From Streptococcus marmotae (lineage in GTDB: Bacteria > Bacillota > Bacilli > Lactobacillales > Streptococcaceae), in contig NZ_CP015196.1 in NCBI RefSeq assembly GCF_001623565.1, positions 1,137,501 through 1,201,500 of the forward strand: a DNA stretch of 64,000 bases, read 5' to 3'. The notes beneath the pieces are model-generated. The model worked only from the letters and a program-made list of their open reading frames with translations. It had not been told where the DNA came from and searched no databases. Positions 33,924-43,644 of the stretch are shown here, piece by piece (position 1 is the first letter of the stretch; each line of letters begins with the position of its first letter). The position numbers were made by a program, and so were the translations under genes.

Positions 33924-34520
33924 ATGCTAAAGATTTTAGAAGCTTATGATGGCAAATCATTGCCTAAAGTGGAAACCAATCGTCTGATACTACGTCAGCG
34001 GACCGTGGAGGATGTCGAAGATCTGTTTACCTATGCGAGCTTGCCTGAGGTTTGCTTACCAGCGGGTTTTCCACCGGTAGCGACGCTTGAGGAAGAACGG
34101 GAGTATATTAAAAGCAAGTATCTCGAAAATCTTGTCAAAGAGAACTTACCGTCTGGCTACGGCATTACCGTCAAAGGGAGCAATCGTATCATAGGCTCTT
34201 GTGACTTTAACCACCGCCGATCTGATGATGTCTTTGAGATTGGCTATTTGCTTCATCCAGACTTTTGGGGCAAGGGCTATATGCCAGAAGCAGTTGCGGC
34301 GCTGATTGAAGTTGCTTTTACCCTTCTTCATCTCCACAAGGTCGAAATCAGATGCTACAGCTCCAACCAGCAGAGCAAACGAGTTGCTGAAAAACTCGGT
34401 TTTACCTTAGAAGCGACGATTCGTGACTATAAAGACTTAGAAGGAAATCGAGTAGACGAATTGGTTTACGGATTGTTGAGGACAGAGTGGGAGGAGAATC
34501 GGCATGTGACAGCTAGTTAA
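33924..34520 (+). CDS. GNAT N-acetyltransferase (RimJ/RimL type)
   Basis: A 198-residue acetyltransferase starting MLKILEAYDGKSLPKVETNR. LILRQRTVEDVEDLFTYASL begins the GNAT fold, FEIGYLLHPDFWGKGYMPEA carries the acetyl-CoA loop, and NQQSKRVAEKLGFTLEATIR closes it. It is likely to acetylate a protein N-terminus or small molecule; the target is unknown. GTGAGG gives the RBS for the ATG at 33924. It is the first gene after the valS T-box. Confidence 0.85.
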   Translation: MLKILEAYDGKSLPKVETNRLILRQRTVEDVEDLFTYASLPEVCLPAGFPPVATLEEEREYIKSKYLENLVKENLPSGYGITVKGSNRIIGSCDFNHRRSDDVFEIGYLLHPDFWGKGYMPEAVAALIEVAFTLLHLHKVEIRCYSSNQQSKRVAEKLGFTLEATIRDYKDLEGNRVDELVYGLLRTEWEENRHVTAS

Positions 34521-34537
34521 GAAAGGTGGGAGATAGT

Positions 34538-34914
34538 ATGCTTCATCATATCGAAATCAATGTGGCCAATCTCGCAACTAGCCGTGTCTTTTATGAACAG
34601 CTTTTTGCAGACTTGGGCTATGAACTGGATCAAGAGTGGGAAAAGGGCTTTAGCTATCGCTATCGGAATACCTACCTCGTCTTTGTCCAGAACGAGGAAG
34701 ATTACAGAGAGCCAAGTTATCACAGAAAGCAAACAGGCCTCAATCACGCCTGCCAACCAAGGTACAGGTTGATGCCCTACACGAGCGCTTGCGAGCGGAC
34801 GGTGTACCCCTACTCTATGATGACCGCTACCCACAAGCTGGAGGACCAGACCACTACGCCGTCTTTTTCGAAGACCCAGATCGGGTGAAGATTGAGGTGG
34901 TGTGGGAGAGGTGA
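34538..34914 (+). pseudogene. VOC (glyoxalase/dioxygenase) family gene with internal deletion
   Basis: The N-terminal half MLHHIEINVANLATSRVFYE is in frame up to HRKQTGLNH near 34747. Another frame then resumes with PTKVQVDALHERLRADGVPL and ends DHYAVFFEDPDRVKIEVVWE. Family members read GLNHLAF... at this point, so about ten bases appear to be missing: 377 nt here, and 387 would give 128 residues. The product as written is truncated and out of frame, so the gene is probably dead. Confidence 0.75.
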
Positions 34915-34922
34915 ACTAACTA

Positions 34923-35990
34923 ATGAATTTTACAATTGAAAATATTATTTCCTTTGTAGGAGCTATGGGAATTAGTACGATTATCGGAACAGTTATTTCA
35001 TTTGTTCAAACTAATAAAAAGCATAAATTAGATTTAGTTACAAGGGAGCGTTCTGAATGGAGAAAGCAACTAAAAAAAATTATAAAAAATTTAGATGATG
35101 AAAATAATAGGGCGATAGCGATAAGTGAGTTGAAAAGTCAAATTAACCCATATGGTAGAAATATGGATATAAAAAATACGAAGCCTTATTTTATGAAAGA
35201 TGGACATATTTGGGATATGTTAGAAATGGGGGAAAAAGTCAACTATGAGAAGCTGATCTTTTTTGTGGAATTGCTATTAAAATATGATTGGGAGCGGTCA
35301 AAAAAAGAAGTGGAGGTTAAACCGTATGAATTGATACATGGAATGATAAGATTTACTTTAATAATACTACATTTTTATTCTATATATCTGATTTATAAAA
35401 CTGTTACTAAATTAGGCGACATAATGGTATCAATAAATATTGGTATATCTGTGCTAGTCGTGCTTCTTCTGTTAATGCAGAGACTAGTGACAACAGCTAT
35501 AATTTTAAATCCTTCAAAAAAACGTAGTGAGCAATTTTGGATATTTATGCTCTTTTATGCCTTGCCGTACGCTTATGTAGTGAATAATTTAGTGGATTAT
35601 TTAAGTATTAGAGAATCGGCAGCAATAAAAGTTATTGCTTTAATAGGGATGTTTATATATGAGGTTTATTATTTATCTTTCTTTGATTCTTATGAAGATA
35701 GGTATGTTAAAGAAATCGAGCGATACTTAAGTGTTAGAAGTAGAAAATATCAGGAAAGTATTGAGTTAGCAAATCGAATTCGAGGCAGAGAGGACAAATT
35801 ATATCAGTATGAATATAATATTTCTGCCATTCATAAGATGAATAAAAAGTTGAAAAAAATCAAAAAAAAGCTGACGAAGAAAAAAAGACCGCAAGAATAT
35901 TGGCTTCACCCTATTTTATTTTTTAAGTACAGAAGAAATAGAAAACGAATTATAAGAGAAGTCAAAAAATGGAAGAAGGAGATTAACTAA
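34923..35990 (+). CDS. AT-rich membrane protein of unknown function
   Basis: A 355-residue protein not recognised as a known family. A hydrophobic N-terminal helix ([20 protein letters not shown]) is followed by a soluble region (about 30-130) and four hydrophobic segments between about 140 and 265 (for example [17 protein letters not shown]). The C-terminal tail of about 90 residues is lysine/arginine-rich ([17 protein letters not shown]). Its base composition is visibly richer in A and T than valS and the GNAT gene. The stop overlaps the valS ATG by one base (TAATG). It looks like an acquired gene placed inside the operon. Confidence 0.65.
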   Translation: MNFTIENIISFVGAMGISTIIGTVISFVQTNKKHKLDLVTRERSEWRKQLKKIIKNLDDENNRAIAISELKSQINPYGRNMDIKNTKPYFMKDGHIWDMLEMGEKVNYEKLIFFVELLLKYDWERSKKEVEVKPYELIHGMIRFTLIILHFYSIYLIYKTVTKLGDIMVSINIGISVLVVLLLLMQRLVTTAIILNPSKKRSEQFWIFMLFYALPYAYVVNNLVDYLSIRESAAIKVIALIGMFIYEVYYLSFFDSYEDRYVKEIERYLSVRSRKYQESIELANRIRGREDKLYQYEYNISAIHKMNKKLKKIKKKLTKKKRPQEYWLHPILFFKYRRNRKRIIREVKKWKKEIN

Positions 35991-38641
35991 TGTCAAAAGA
36001 ACTATCACCAAAATACAATCCAGCCGAGGTTGAGGCTGGTCGTTATGCGAAATGGCTGGAGGCAGATGTCTTTAAGCCGTCAGGAGACGAGAAGGCTAAG
36101 CCTTACTCTATCGTGATTCCACCGCCAAACGTGACGGGAAAACTCCACCTTGGACACGCCTGGGACACGACTTTGCAGGATATTATCATCCGTCAAAAAC
36201 GCATGCAGGGCTTTGATACTTTGTGGTTGCCAGGGATGGACCATGCAGGGATTGCCACTCAAGCCAAGGTTGAGGAGCGTCTCCGCGAGCAAGGCATTAC
36301 CCGCTATGACCTCGGTCGTGAGAAGTTCCTAGAGAAAGTCTGGGAATGGAAAGACGAGTATGCTGCGACCATTAAGGAGCAGTGGGGCAAGATGGGTTTG
36401 TCGCTTGACTACTCGCGTGAGCGGTTTACCCTTGATGAAGGTTTGTCAAAAGCTGTCCGTAAGGTCTTTGTTGATTTGTATCAAAAAGGCTGGATTTACC
36501 GTGGCGAATTTATCATCAACTGGGATCCAGCAGCCCGCACAGCCCTTTCAGATATTGAAGTTATTCACAAGGATGTCGAGGGTGCCTTCTACCACATGAA
36601 CTATATACTTGAGGATGGCTCTCGTGCGCTTCAAGTTGCGACAACACGTCCTGAGACCATGTTTGGAGATGTTGCGGTTGCGGTCAACCCAGAAGACCCA
36701 CGCTATAAGGACTTGATTGGACAAAACGTTATCTTGCCGATTGTCAATAAAGCCATTCCAATCGTAGCCGATGAACATGCGGATCCAGAATTTGGAACAG
36801 GGGTTGTAAAAATCACACCTGCCCATGATCCAAATGACTTCCTCGTAGGACAACGCCACAACCTCCCACAAGTCAACGTCATGAACGATGATGGAACGAT
36901 GAACGACTTGGCGGGTGAATTTGCAGGGATGGATCGTTTTGAAGCTCGTAAGGCAGTCGTAGCTAAGTTAGAAGAGCTTGGTGCTCTAGTAGAAATCGAA
37001 AAACGTGTGCATTCTGTCGGACACTCTGAGCGTAGCGGTGCTGTGGTTGAGCCACGTTTGTCTACTCAGTGGTTTGTCAAAATGGATGAATTAGCTAAAA
37101 ATGCTATTGTCAACCAAAAGACCGAAGATGAAGTGAAATTCTATCCACCACGTTTCAATGACACCTTCCTTCAATGGATGGAAAATGTCCATGACTGGGT
37201 GATTTCACGTCAGCTTTGGTGGGGTCACCAAATCCCAGCTTGGTACAATGCAGAAGGTGACATCTATGTTGGGGAAGAAGCACCAGCAGGTGACGGATGG
37301 ACTCAGGATGAAGATGTGCTTGATACTTGGTTCAGCTCTGCCCTTTGGCCATTTTCAACGATGGGCTGGCCAGATGAGGACAACGCAGACTTCAAACGCT
37401 ACTTCCCAACCTCAACCCTTGTCACAGGCTACGACATCATTTTCTTCTGGGTGTCACGGATGATTTTCCAATCTCTTGAATTTACAGACCGTCGTCCGTT
37501 TGAAAATGTCTTGATTCACGGTTTGATTCGAGATGAAGAAGGTCGGAAAATGTCTAAATCTCTCGGAAATGGGATTGATCCGATGGATGTGATTGACCAG
37601 TACGGGGCAGACAGTCTCCGTTGGTTCTTGTCAAACGGCTCTGCACCAGGTCAGGACGTACGTTTCTCTTACGAGAAAATGGACGCCTCATGGAACTTCA
37701 TCAATAAAATTTGGAATATTTCCCGCTACATTCTCATGAATAATGAGGGCTTGAGCCTTGAGGAAGCGCGTGAAAATGTTGCAAAAGTAGCCGCAAGCGA
37801 GGCTGGAAACGTGACAGACCGCTGGATTCTCCACAACCTCAATGAAACCATTGCTAAAGTCACTGAAAACTTTGACAAGTTTGAGTTTGGTGTGGCTGGT
37901 CATATCCTCTACAATTTCATTTGGGATGAATTTGCGGACTGGTATGTCGAGTTGACCAAGGAAGTGCTTTATAGCGACAATGAGGCAGAAAAAATCATGA
38001 CTCGCTCTGTGCTTCTTTACACCTTGGATCAAATATTGCGTCTGCTTCACCCAATCATGCCATTCGTAACAGAGGAAATCTTTGGGCAAATCTCAGAAGG
38101 CAGCATTGTGACGGCAAGCTATCCAGTGGCTCGTCCTGAGTTTGAAAATCATGCAGCGGCAAATGGCGTAGAAGCACTGAAAGACGTGATTCGTGCCGTG
38201 CGCAATGCGCGTAGCGAAGTCAATGTTGCCCCAAGCAAGCCAATCACGCTCTTGATCAAGCCAACGGACAGCCAGTTAGAAGAATTCTTCAAGGCAAATG
38301 TCAACTACATCAAACGCTTCACCAATCCAGAACACTTGGAAATTGACGCAAGCCTAGCTGCACCAGAACTGGCTATGTCAAGTGTCATCACAGGAGCTGA
38401 AATCTATTTACCGCTTGCAGACCTGCTCAATGTCGATGAAGAATTGGCTCGTCTTGAAAAAGAACTTGCCAAATGGCAGAAAGAACTCGACATGGTTGGC
38501 AAAAAACTTGCTAACGAAAAATTCGTTGCCAACGCCAAACCAGAAGTCGTCGAAAAAGAACGCGCTAAACAGCTTGATTACCAAACCAAATACGATGCGA
38601 CCAAAGAACGCATTGCAGAGATGGAGAAGTTGGTGAAATAG
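35990..38641 (+). CDS. valS: Valyl-tRNA synthetase
   Basis: An 883-residue class I synthetase that charges tRNA-Val. The HIGH-type motif is [15 protein letters not shown] (about 42-56) and KMSKS lies in [14 protein letters not shown]. The editing domain spans about 200-400 with [10 protein letters not shown]. An anticodon-binding domain follows, then a C-terminal coiled coil ([20 protein letters not shown]) typical of ValRS. It is the last gene of the T-box operon and its start overlaps the preceding stop. Confidence 0.96.
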   Translation: MSKELSPKYNPAEVEAGRYAKWLEADVFKPSGDEKAKPYSIVIPPPNVTGKLHLGHAWDTTLQDIIIRQKRMQGFDTLWLPGMDHAGIATQAKVEERLREQGITRYDLGREKFLEKVWEWKDEYAATIKEQWGKMGLSLDYSRERFTLDEGLSKAVRKVFVDLYQKGWIYRGEFIINWDPAARTALSDIEVIHKDVEGAFYHMNYILEDGSRALQVATTRPETMFGDVAVAVNPEDPRYKDLIGQNVILPIVNKAIPIVADEHADPEFGTGVVKITPAHDPNDFLVGQRHNLPQVNVMNDDGTMNDLAGEFAGMDRFEARKAVVAKLEELGALVEIEKRVHSVGHSERSGAVVEPRLSTQWFVKMDELAKNAIVNQKTEDEVKFYPPRFNDTFLQWMENVHDWVISRQLWWGHQIPAWYNAEGDIYVGEEAPAGDGWTQDEDVLDTWFSSALWPFSTMGWPDEDNADFKRYFPTSTLVTGYDIIFFWVSRMIFQSLEFTDRRPFENVLIHGLIRDEEGRKMSKSLGNGIDPMDVIDQYGADSLRWFLSNGSAPGQDVRFSYEKMDASWNFINKIWNISRYILMNNEGLSLEEARENVAKVAASEAGNVTDRWILHNLNETIAKVTENFDKFEFGVAGHILYNFIWDEFADWYVELTKEVLYSDNEAEKIMTRSVLLYTLDQILRLLHPIMPFVTEEIFGQISEGSIVTASYPVARPEFENHAAANGVEALKDVIRAVRNARSEVNVAPSKPITLLIKPTDSQLEEFFKANVNYIKRFTNPEHLEIDASLAAPELAMSSVITGAEIYLPLADLLNVDEELARLEKELAKWQKELDMVGKKLANEKFVANAKPEVVEKERAKQLDYQTKYDATKERIAEMEKLVK

Positions 38642-39121
38642 CTGGAACAATAGTGAATAGGCATCAACTGTCATAAGAACTGGCCATAGTATGGAGAGAA
38701 TTAACAGGATTCTCTCCTTTTTGCTGTTCATCCTTATTGAATTTCAAAAATAGCTCTTTTATATTCATCAAAAATCAAAATTTGACATCGATAACTCACC
38801 TTCCTTACTGAACCCTAGTTCTATCTGTAGTTTCGTTTCCTAGTCAGATTTTGATTTTTATAGAGTGTTATCTGTGTCTGCTTATTTTTGCTATAAAAAG
38901 GAGTATATGAATAGGCATCAACTGTAATAAGAAAAGCCCTTACTAGGAGTACATACCTAATGAAGGCTTTATGTGAGTTTTCATATGTTTGTGGGTGAGC
39001 GCGTCGCGCTCCCTCGCTACATATTATCGTTTAATCAGTCTGATACCGGATTTTGGAAAACAAAAAACGAGGGCTATAAAATCGATTTCTAAGCTACAAT
39101 CTTTTCGTCAAAACAGAATGG
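38642..39121. other. Non-coding stretch with terminator and direct repeats
   Basis: About 480 bases without a gene. A terminator GGAGAGAAT/ATTCTCTCC plus T run (38691-38722) follows valS. An 18-bp direct repeat, TGAATAGGCATCAACTGT, occurs at 38654-38671 and 38908-38925. A second hairpin-like unit AAAGCC...GGCTTT follows near 38935-38970, and a GC-rich palindrome GAGCGCGTCGCGCTC lies at 38997-39011. It looks like debris of intergenic repeat elements. Confidence 0.5.
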
Positions 39122-40081
39122 CTACCCCTCCATATATTCTTTTAGTTGCTCTCCTTGTAAGCCGACATTCAGTGCGATGAGGAGCTTCAATCTAGCTTTA
39201 GGAGCGTTTAGTTCTTTGACAAAGAAGATGCCTTTTTGATGGAGATCGACTCCACCTCCGTCATAGGCATAGACTGGTTCTGCAATTCCGTTGAAACACC
39301 GTGAAACAAGGGCAATCGGAATTCCTGCTTCTAGGAAATCAGTTAGTTTGTCCGCTACTTCTTTGGGAAGATTACCCGCACCAAATGCCTCAATGATTAA
39401 GCCGTCCAGGTTTTGGGAATCTAATATATCGAGCAATTCGGTCTTCATCCCAGCATAGGTTGGAATGATGGGAACGAGGCCTGAAATCTGTTCTAGGTCG
39501 AAACGAACGCGGGGTTCCGCATTTTTAAAGTAGAGAATTTCCTGTTTCATCACAAGTCCTAACGGTCCATGAGTTGGTGTTTGGAAGGTACCAACGTTGG
39601 TCGTGTGGGTCTTTGTAACATATTTTGCAGCATGAATTTCATCATTCATGACAACAAGAACACCCTTATCTTTTGCTTTGTCGTGGCTGGCTACTCGAAG
39701 GGCATTGAGGTAGTTATAGACGCCGTCGCTTCCTAGTTCATTAGATGAACGCATGGCTCCTGTTAAGACGACAGGAATAGCAGGTAATTCCATTGTATCT
39801 AAAAAATAAGCTGTTTCTTCTAGCGTATCTGTTCCATGAGTGATGACAACTCCGTCATACTGAGTCGCTTTCTCTTTGATTGTCTGATAAAGAGTGAGCA
39901 TGTGCTCAGGTGTCATATATGGGCTAGGGAGATTAAAGATGTCTAGTGCTGTGACATGGATACCATTTAGAGGGACAGAAACATGATTCATCGGATTTTC
40001 ATGATTGGTTGTCACCTTACCTTCCATATCTGCCTGCATAGAGATAGTACCGCCTGTGTGTAAGACAAGAATATTTTTCAT
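39122..40081 (-). CDS. ansA: Type I L-asparaginase
   Basis: A 319-residue cytosolic asparaginase without signal peptide. The first catalytic threonine lies in VLHTGGTISMQ (about residue 12) and the second motif HGTDTLEETAYFLD (about 81-94) has the Thr-Asp pair. It hydrolyses asparagine to aspartate and ammonia. It starts MKNILVLHTGG and diverges from the HAD gene. Confidence 0.9.
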   Translation of the reverse strand: MKNILVLHTGGTISMQADMEGKVTTNHENPMNHVSVPLNGIHVTALDIFNLPSPYMTPEHMLTLYQTIKEKATQYDGVVITHGTDTLEETAYFLDTMELPAIPVVLTGAMRSSNELGSDGVYNYLNALRVASHDKAKDKGVLVVMNDEIHAAKYVTKTHTTNVGTFQTPTHGPLGLVMKQEILYFKNAEPRVRFDLEQISGLVPIIPTYAGMKTELLDILDSQNLDGLIIEAFGAGNLPKEVADKLTDFLEAGIPIALVSRCFNGIAEPVYAYDGGGVDLHQKGIFFVKELNAPKARLKLLIALNVGLQGEQLKEYMEG

Positions 40082-40147
40082 AAACTTTCAGATTCTTTCC
40101 AATTGTGGTATACTAATTGTATCATAAAATGCAGGAAAGTAGGTGAG

Positions 40148-41014
40148 ATGTTGAAGATTAAGGCAGTATTTTTTGATATAGATGGAACCTTATTGACAGA
40201 TAATCGTACAGTCAGTCCTTCAACAATCTCAGCTATCAATCAGCTACGTAGACAAGGGATTTTAGTTGGGCTAGCAACTGGTAGGGGGCCACGTTTTGTA
40301 CTCCAATATATGGCTTCTTTGAGTTTAGATTTTGCAATCACCTACAATGGTCAGTACATTTTGTCGCGCGAAAAAGTGTTATTTATGCAGGAGCTACCCA
40401 AAGAAGATATGCCAGCCTTGATTGAATATGCTAGACAATATAAAAAGGATCTTTCTTTTGGGACAGCGTTTGGTGTTGCAGGAAGTCGGATTATGAGTTT
40501 CGGTGGAGGAAATCTAGCTTATCGACTAACACGGATGGTTCCTGCTTCCTGGGCTGGATTTGTTAATTTTATTTTTAACCGATTCATTCGCAAGGTCAGT
40601 CCTCAAAATGAAGAGCAGTTGCGGATTATTTCAGAACGTTCTATTTATCAGATGATGTTGTTAGCGACAGAAAGAGAGACTAGACGGTTAGCTTCGCAGT
40701 TTCCGAGATTAGCATTTACTCGTTCAAGCCCTTATGCGGTGGATATTATTTCAAAGGGAAATTCCAAATTAGTAGGGATTGAGCGTATTGGTGCCCAGTA
40801 CCAATTTAGTCTTGATGAAGTCGTTGTGTTTGGCGATTCAAACAATGACTTGGAAATGCTGGCTGGTATTCCACATTCTGTTGCCATGAAAAATGGAACA
40901 AAAAAAGCTCGTCAGGCGGCCTTTTATATTACAGATAGTAATAATCACGATGGTATTTTTAAGGCCTTAGTGCATTTTGGTCTCGTAGAAGGAGCGTCAT
41001 ATGTTTCAGAGTAA
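40148..41014 (+). CDS. Cof-type HAD-IIB phosphatase
   Basis: A 288-residue haloacid-dehalogenase-family phosphatase. Motif I is FFDIDGTLLTD with the nucleophile aspartate, motif II ATGRGP, motif III the lysine in SKGNSKLVG, and motif IV VFGDSNNDLEML. The C2-type cap lies between about 80 and 190. Substrates of this group are sugar phosphates or flavin phosphates. The ATG at 40148 follows GTAGGTGAG; a longer ORF upstream is not supported. It overlaps the next gene by 14 bp. Confidence 0.87.
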   Translation: MLKIKAVFFDIDGTLLTDNRTVSPSTISAINQLRRQGILVGLATGRGPRFVLQYMASLSLDFAITYNGQYILSREKVLFMQELPKEDMPALIEYARQYKKDLSFGTAFGVAGSRIMSFGGGNLAYRLTRMVPASWAGFVNFIFNRFIRKVSPQNEEQLRIISERSIYQMMLLATERETRRLASQFPRLAFTRSSPYAVDIISKGNSKLVGIERIGAQYQFSLDEVVVFGDSNNDLEMLAGIPHSVAMKNGTKKARQAAFYITDSNNHDGIFKALVHFGLVEGASYVSE

Positions 41015-41534
41015 GGATAGCCGGTTTAATGCAGTCAAGGACTTTCATGCGAAAATGGATGAAAGAACGCAAGAGTTCCCGCTTGCCTATGAGCCTCAGT
41101 CGGCACTGTATCGTGCAGATTTCAAATTAGAAGAAATTGTTGAATTTTTGTATGCTACTGCAAGGAATAATGAAGAGTTTGATGAGATGACTCAGAAACT
41201 TCACAGAGCCTTGGATAAGGCGGCGAAAAAGTCGAAACAGAATGAAAGAACAGCTGATCCCTTGTTAGGACAAGTAGATGCTTTACTTGATTTGTTGTAT
41301 TTTACCTATGGTTCCTTTGTGTTAATGGGAGTTGATCCAGAACCGATTTTTGACATTGTACATCAAGCGAACATGGGAAAAATTTTTCCAGATGGCAAGG
41401 CACGTTTTGATCCGATTACTCATAAAATTTTAAAACCAGAGAATTGGTCAGAAAAGTATGCGCCAGAGCCTGCCATTCAAGAAGAATTGGTCAGACAATC
41501 TAAAGTTCATCAGAGGCAGGAAGATAAAAACTAA
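41001..41534 (+). CDS. All-alpha NTP pyrophosphohydrolase-like protein (MazG/PRA-PH type)
   Basis: A 177-residue helical protein. YRADFKLEEIVEFLYATARN supplies acidic metal-binding positions (EExxE-like), VDALLDLLYFTYGSFVLMGV the second helix, and FDIVHQANMGKIFPDGKARF the family's characteristic C-terminal segment. It would hydrolyse nucleotide triphosphates or a related pyrophosphate. It is translationally linked to the HAD gene. The exact substrate is unknown. Confidence 0.7.
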   Translation: MFQSKDSRFNAVKDFHAKMDERTQEFPLAYEPQSALYRADFKLEEIVEFLYATARNNEEFDEMTQKLHRALDKAAKKSKQNERTADPLLGQVDALLDLLYFTYGSFVLMGVDPEPIFDIVHQANMGKIFPDGKARFDPITHKILKPENWSEKYAPEPAIQEELVRQSKVHQRQEDKN

Positions 41535-41556
41535 GCACCCGTTTTCACGGGTGCTT
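41533..41556. terminator. Bidirectional terminator
   Basis: AAGCACCCG pairs with CGGGTGCTT around TTTTCA. It lies between the convergent MazG-like gene and the uspA-like gene. Confidence 0.85.
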
Positions 41557-41570
41557 ATACTTTATTAAGA

Positions 41571-42023
41571 TTACATTGTCTTATCCTTATCTCGCACAAT
41601 GAGTAAATCAATTGTCGTGTGGCGTAGGATGTACTCTGATGAAGAGCCAATGAGGAGACGTTCAAAGGTATTGAGCCCCGTTGCCCCTAAGAGCATTAAA
41701 TCAGCACCAGTTTCCTCTGGAATATCATGGGCAAGTAGTGTTTTAGGATTACCAAATTCAATCACAATTTGAACTTCTGAAAGTCCAGCTTGTAGCGCCT
41801 GTTCTTGATAGTCCTTGAGGAGGGTCTGAGCTTCTTGCTCAAGAGTTTCGTAAATTGCTGCATCAAAGGCTGCAATATTGTGAAGTGCGCGAGTGTCAAT
41901 GACATGGGCAATAATCAGTCGTGCTTGGTTGCGTTTTGCAACGTGAATGGCCTTGTGTAGAGCTAATTCAGCTTCTGTTGAACCGTCGACAGCGACTAGG
42001 ATAACTTGGTAAGATTGTGTCAT
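41571..42023 (-). CDS. Universal stress protein (UspA family)
   Basis: A 150-residue UspA protein starting MTQSYQVILVAVDGSTEAEL. The nucleotide-binding signature LGATGLNTFERLLIGSSSEYIL (G-x2-G-x9-GS) lies at about 113-134, so it likely binds ATP. It is a cytosolic stress-response protein. It is divergent from the aminotransferase gene and transcribed alone. Confidence 0.9.
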   Translation of the reverse strand: MTQSYQVILVAVDGSTEAELALHKAIHVAKRNQARLIIAHVIDTRALHNIAAFDAAIYETLEQEAQTLLKDYQEQALQAGLSEVQIVIEFGNPKTLLAHDIPEETGADLMLLGATGLNTFERLLIGSSSEYILRHTTIDLLIVRDKDKTM

Positions 42024-42145
42024 AGGTCTTCACCCCTTTCTTTCCATATATATTATAACATGTTTTTAGGAAAAAGGCAAGTAATTCTTGTTATTTTAAG
42101 GGATTTAGGCTAAAATAATACCAATAGAAAGTCGAGGTAAGCTTG

Positions 42146-43360
42146 ATGAGACAGTTTGATAAATCGATGAAATTAGACGATGTAGCTTATGATATTCGTG
42201 GTCCGGTATTAGAAGAAGCGATGCGTATGCGGGCAAATGGTGAGCAAATTCTGCGCTTAAATACGGGAAATCCTGCTGAATTTGGTTTTACAGCGCCAGA
42301 TGAGGTAATCCATGATTTGATTCACAATGCGCGGAAATCAGAAGGCTATTCTAATAGTAAGGGGATTTTTTCAGCACGTAAGGCCATTATGCAGTATTGT
42401 CAATTGAAGCATTTTCCAAATGTGGATATTGAAGATATTTATTTAGGAAATGGAGTTAGTGAGCTAATTGTTATGTCCATGCAGGGGCTGTTGGACAATG
42501 GTGATGAGGTCTTGGTACCTATGCCGGATTATCCTCTTTGGACAGCAGCAGTTAGCTTGGCAGGTGGAAATGCAGTTCATTATGTTTGTGATGAGGCGGC
42601 TGATTGGTATCCTGATTTGGAAGATATGGAAGCTAAAATTACCTCGCGGACTAAGGCGATTGTCTTAATCAATCCCAATAACCCGACAGGTGCCCTCTAT
42701 CCAAAAGAAATCCTTGAGGGAATTGTTGATATTGCGCGTCGCCATGAGTTGATTATCTTCTCGGATGAAATTTATGACCGTATGGTTTTTGATGGAGCAG
42801 TGCACATTCCGATTGCGACCTTGGCGCCAGATTTATTTGTCGTGACCATGAACGGTTTGTCCAAATCCCACCGGATCTGTGGTTTTCGGGTCGGTTGGAT
42901 GGTTCTATCAGGACCAAAACGACATGTAAAAGGCTATATCGAAGGCCTCAATATGCTATCGAATATGCGACTTTGTTCAAATGTCTTGGCACAACAAGTT
43001 GTGCAAACGTCCCTTGGTGGCTATCAGTCTGTTGATAAGCTCTTGATGCCAGGAGGTCGTTTGTATGAGCAACGGGAATTTATCACGAAAGCAATTAGTG
43101 ATATTCCTGGCCTATCTGCAGTGAAACCTAAGGCTGGTCTTTATATCTTTCCTAAAATTGATCGCGAAATGTACCGGATTGAAGACGATGAGCAGTTTGT
43201 CTTGGACTTCTTGAAGCAGGAGAAGGTTCTCCTCGTTCATGGACGAGGCTTTAACTGGAAGGAACCAGATCATTTCCGCATTGTTTACCTTCCACGAGTG
43301 GATGAATTAGCAGAAATTCAAGAGAAAATGACACGTTTCTTGCGACAATATCGTCGGTAG
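42146..43360 (+). CDS. Pyridoxal-phosphate aminotransferase (AlaA/AspC-like)
   Basis: A 404-residue fold-type I aminotransferase. LINPNNPTGALYPKEIL and FSDEIYDRMVFDG hold the PLP-contacting Asn, Asp and Tyr. The Schiff-base lysine is in MNGLSKSHRICGFRVGWM, and FRIVYLP carries the carboxylate-binding arginine. It resembles the alanine-synthesising AlaA/AlaT enzymes. The ATG at 42146 with GAGGT upstream is preferred to the TTG just before it. Next on the strand is codY. Confidence 0.88.
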   Translation: MRQFDKSMKLDDVAYDIRGPVLEEAMRMRANGEQILRLNTGNPAEFGFTAPDEVIHDLIHNARKSEGYSNSKGIFSARKAIMQYCQLKHFPNVDIEDIYLGNGVSELIVMSMQGLLDNGDEVLVPMPDYPLWTAAVSLAGGNAVHYVCDEAADWYPDLEDMEAKITSRTKAIVLINPNNPTGALYPKEILEGIVDIARRHELIIFSDEIYDRMVFDGAVHIPIATLAPDLFVVTMNGLSKSHRICGFRVGWMVLSGPKRHVKGYIEGLNMLSNMRLCSNVLAQQVVQTSLGGYQSVDKLLMPGGRLYEQREFITKAISDIPGLSAVKPKAGLYIFPKIDREMYRIEDDEQFVLDFLKQEKVLLVHGRGFNWKEPDHFRIVYLPRVDELAEIQEKMTRFLRQYRR

Positions 43361-43570
43361 AAGGCAATCATTCGTTTTATCTTGTTTGAGTGTCATTCTA
43401 TCAGGTTTTGCTAGGAAAAGTTACTGACTAGACAGTTATTTTACCAAAACGTTACAAATCTAACGCTGAGTGAATTTATATGAAACGGAGGTTGGGGAGT
43501 TTTCCAGCCTCATTTTTCTTATCAGACTGCATATGGAAGTTAAATTGTAGTGGATTTTAAAACAATATGT
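43361..43570 (+). other. Intergenic region with terminator
   Basis: No gene is seen. GAGGTTGG and CCAGCCTC form a stem followed by ATTTTTCTT (about 43486-43522), closing the aminotransferase gene. Confidence 0.6.
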
Positions 43571-43615
43571 AATTTTCTGATAATTATTGAAATTACCTGC
43601 TGTTTTTGATATAAT
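43571..43615 (+). promoter_or_regulatory. codY promoter with CodY box
   Basis: AATTTTCTGATAATT (43571-43585) differs by one base from the CodY consensus AATTTTCWGAAAATT. It lies against the -35 TTGAAA (43587-43592), which is followed by a 17-bp spacer and TATAAT (43610-43615). This indicates autorepression of codY. Confidence 0.8.
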
Positions 43616-43644
43616 GAAAGCAATTACAGAATAAAGAGGATTGT

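Noticed and set aside
34517..34834. 105-codon minus-strand ORF opposite the VOC gene
   Set aside because: It is antisense to a gene with clear VOC similarity, and its composition reflects the sense codons.
41001..41534. Reading of the 177-residue protein as a second HAD phosphatase because of its neighbour
   Set aside because: It lacks HAD motifs; the helical pattern and the VHQANMGKIFPDGK segment fit the MazG/PRA-PH type instead.
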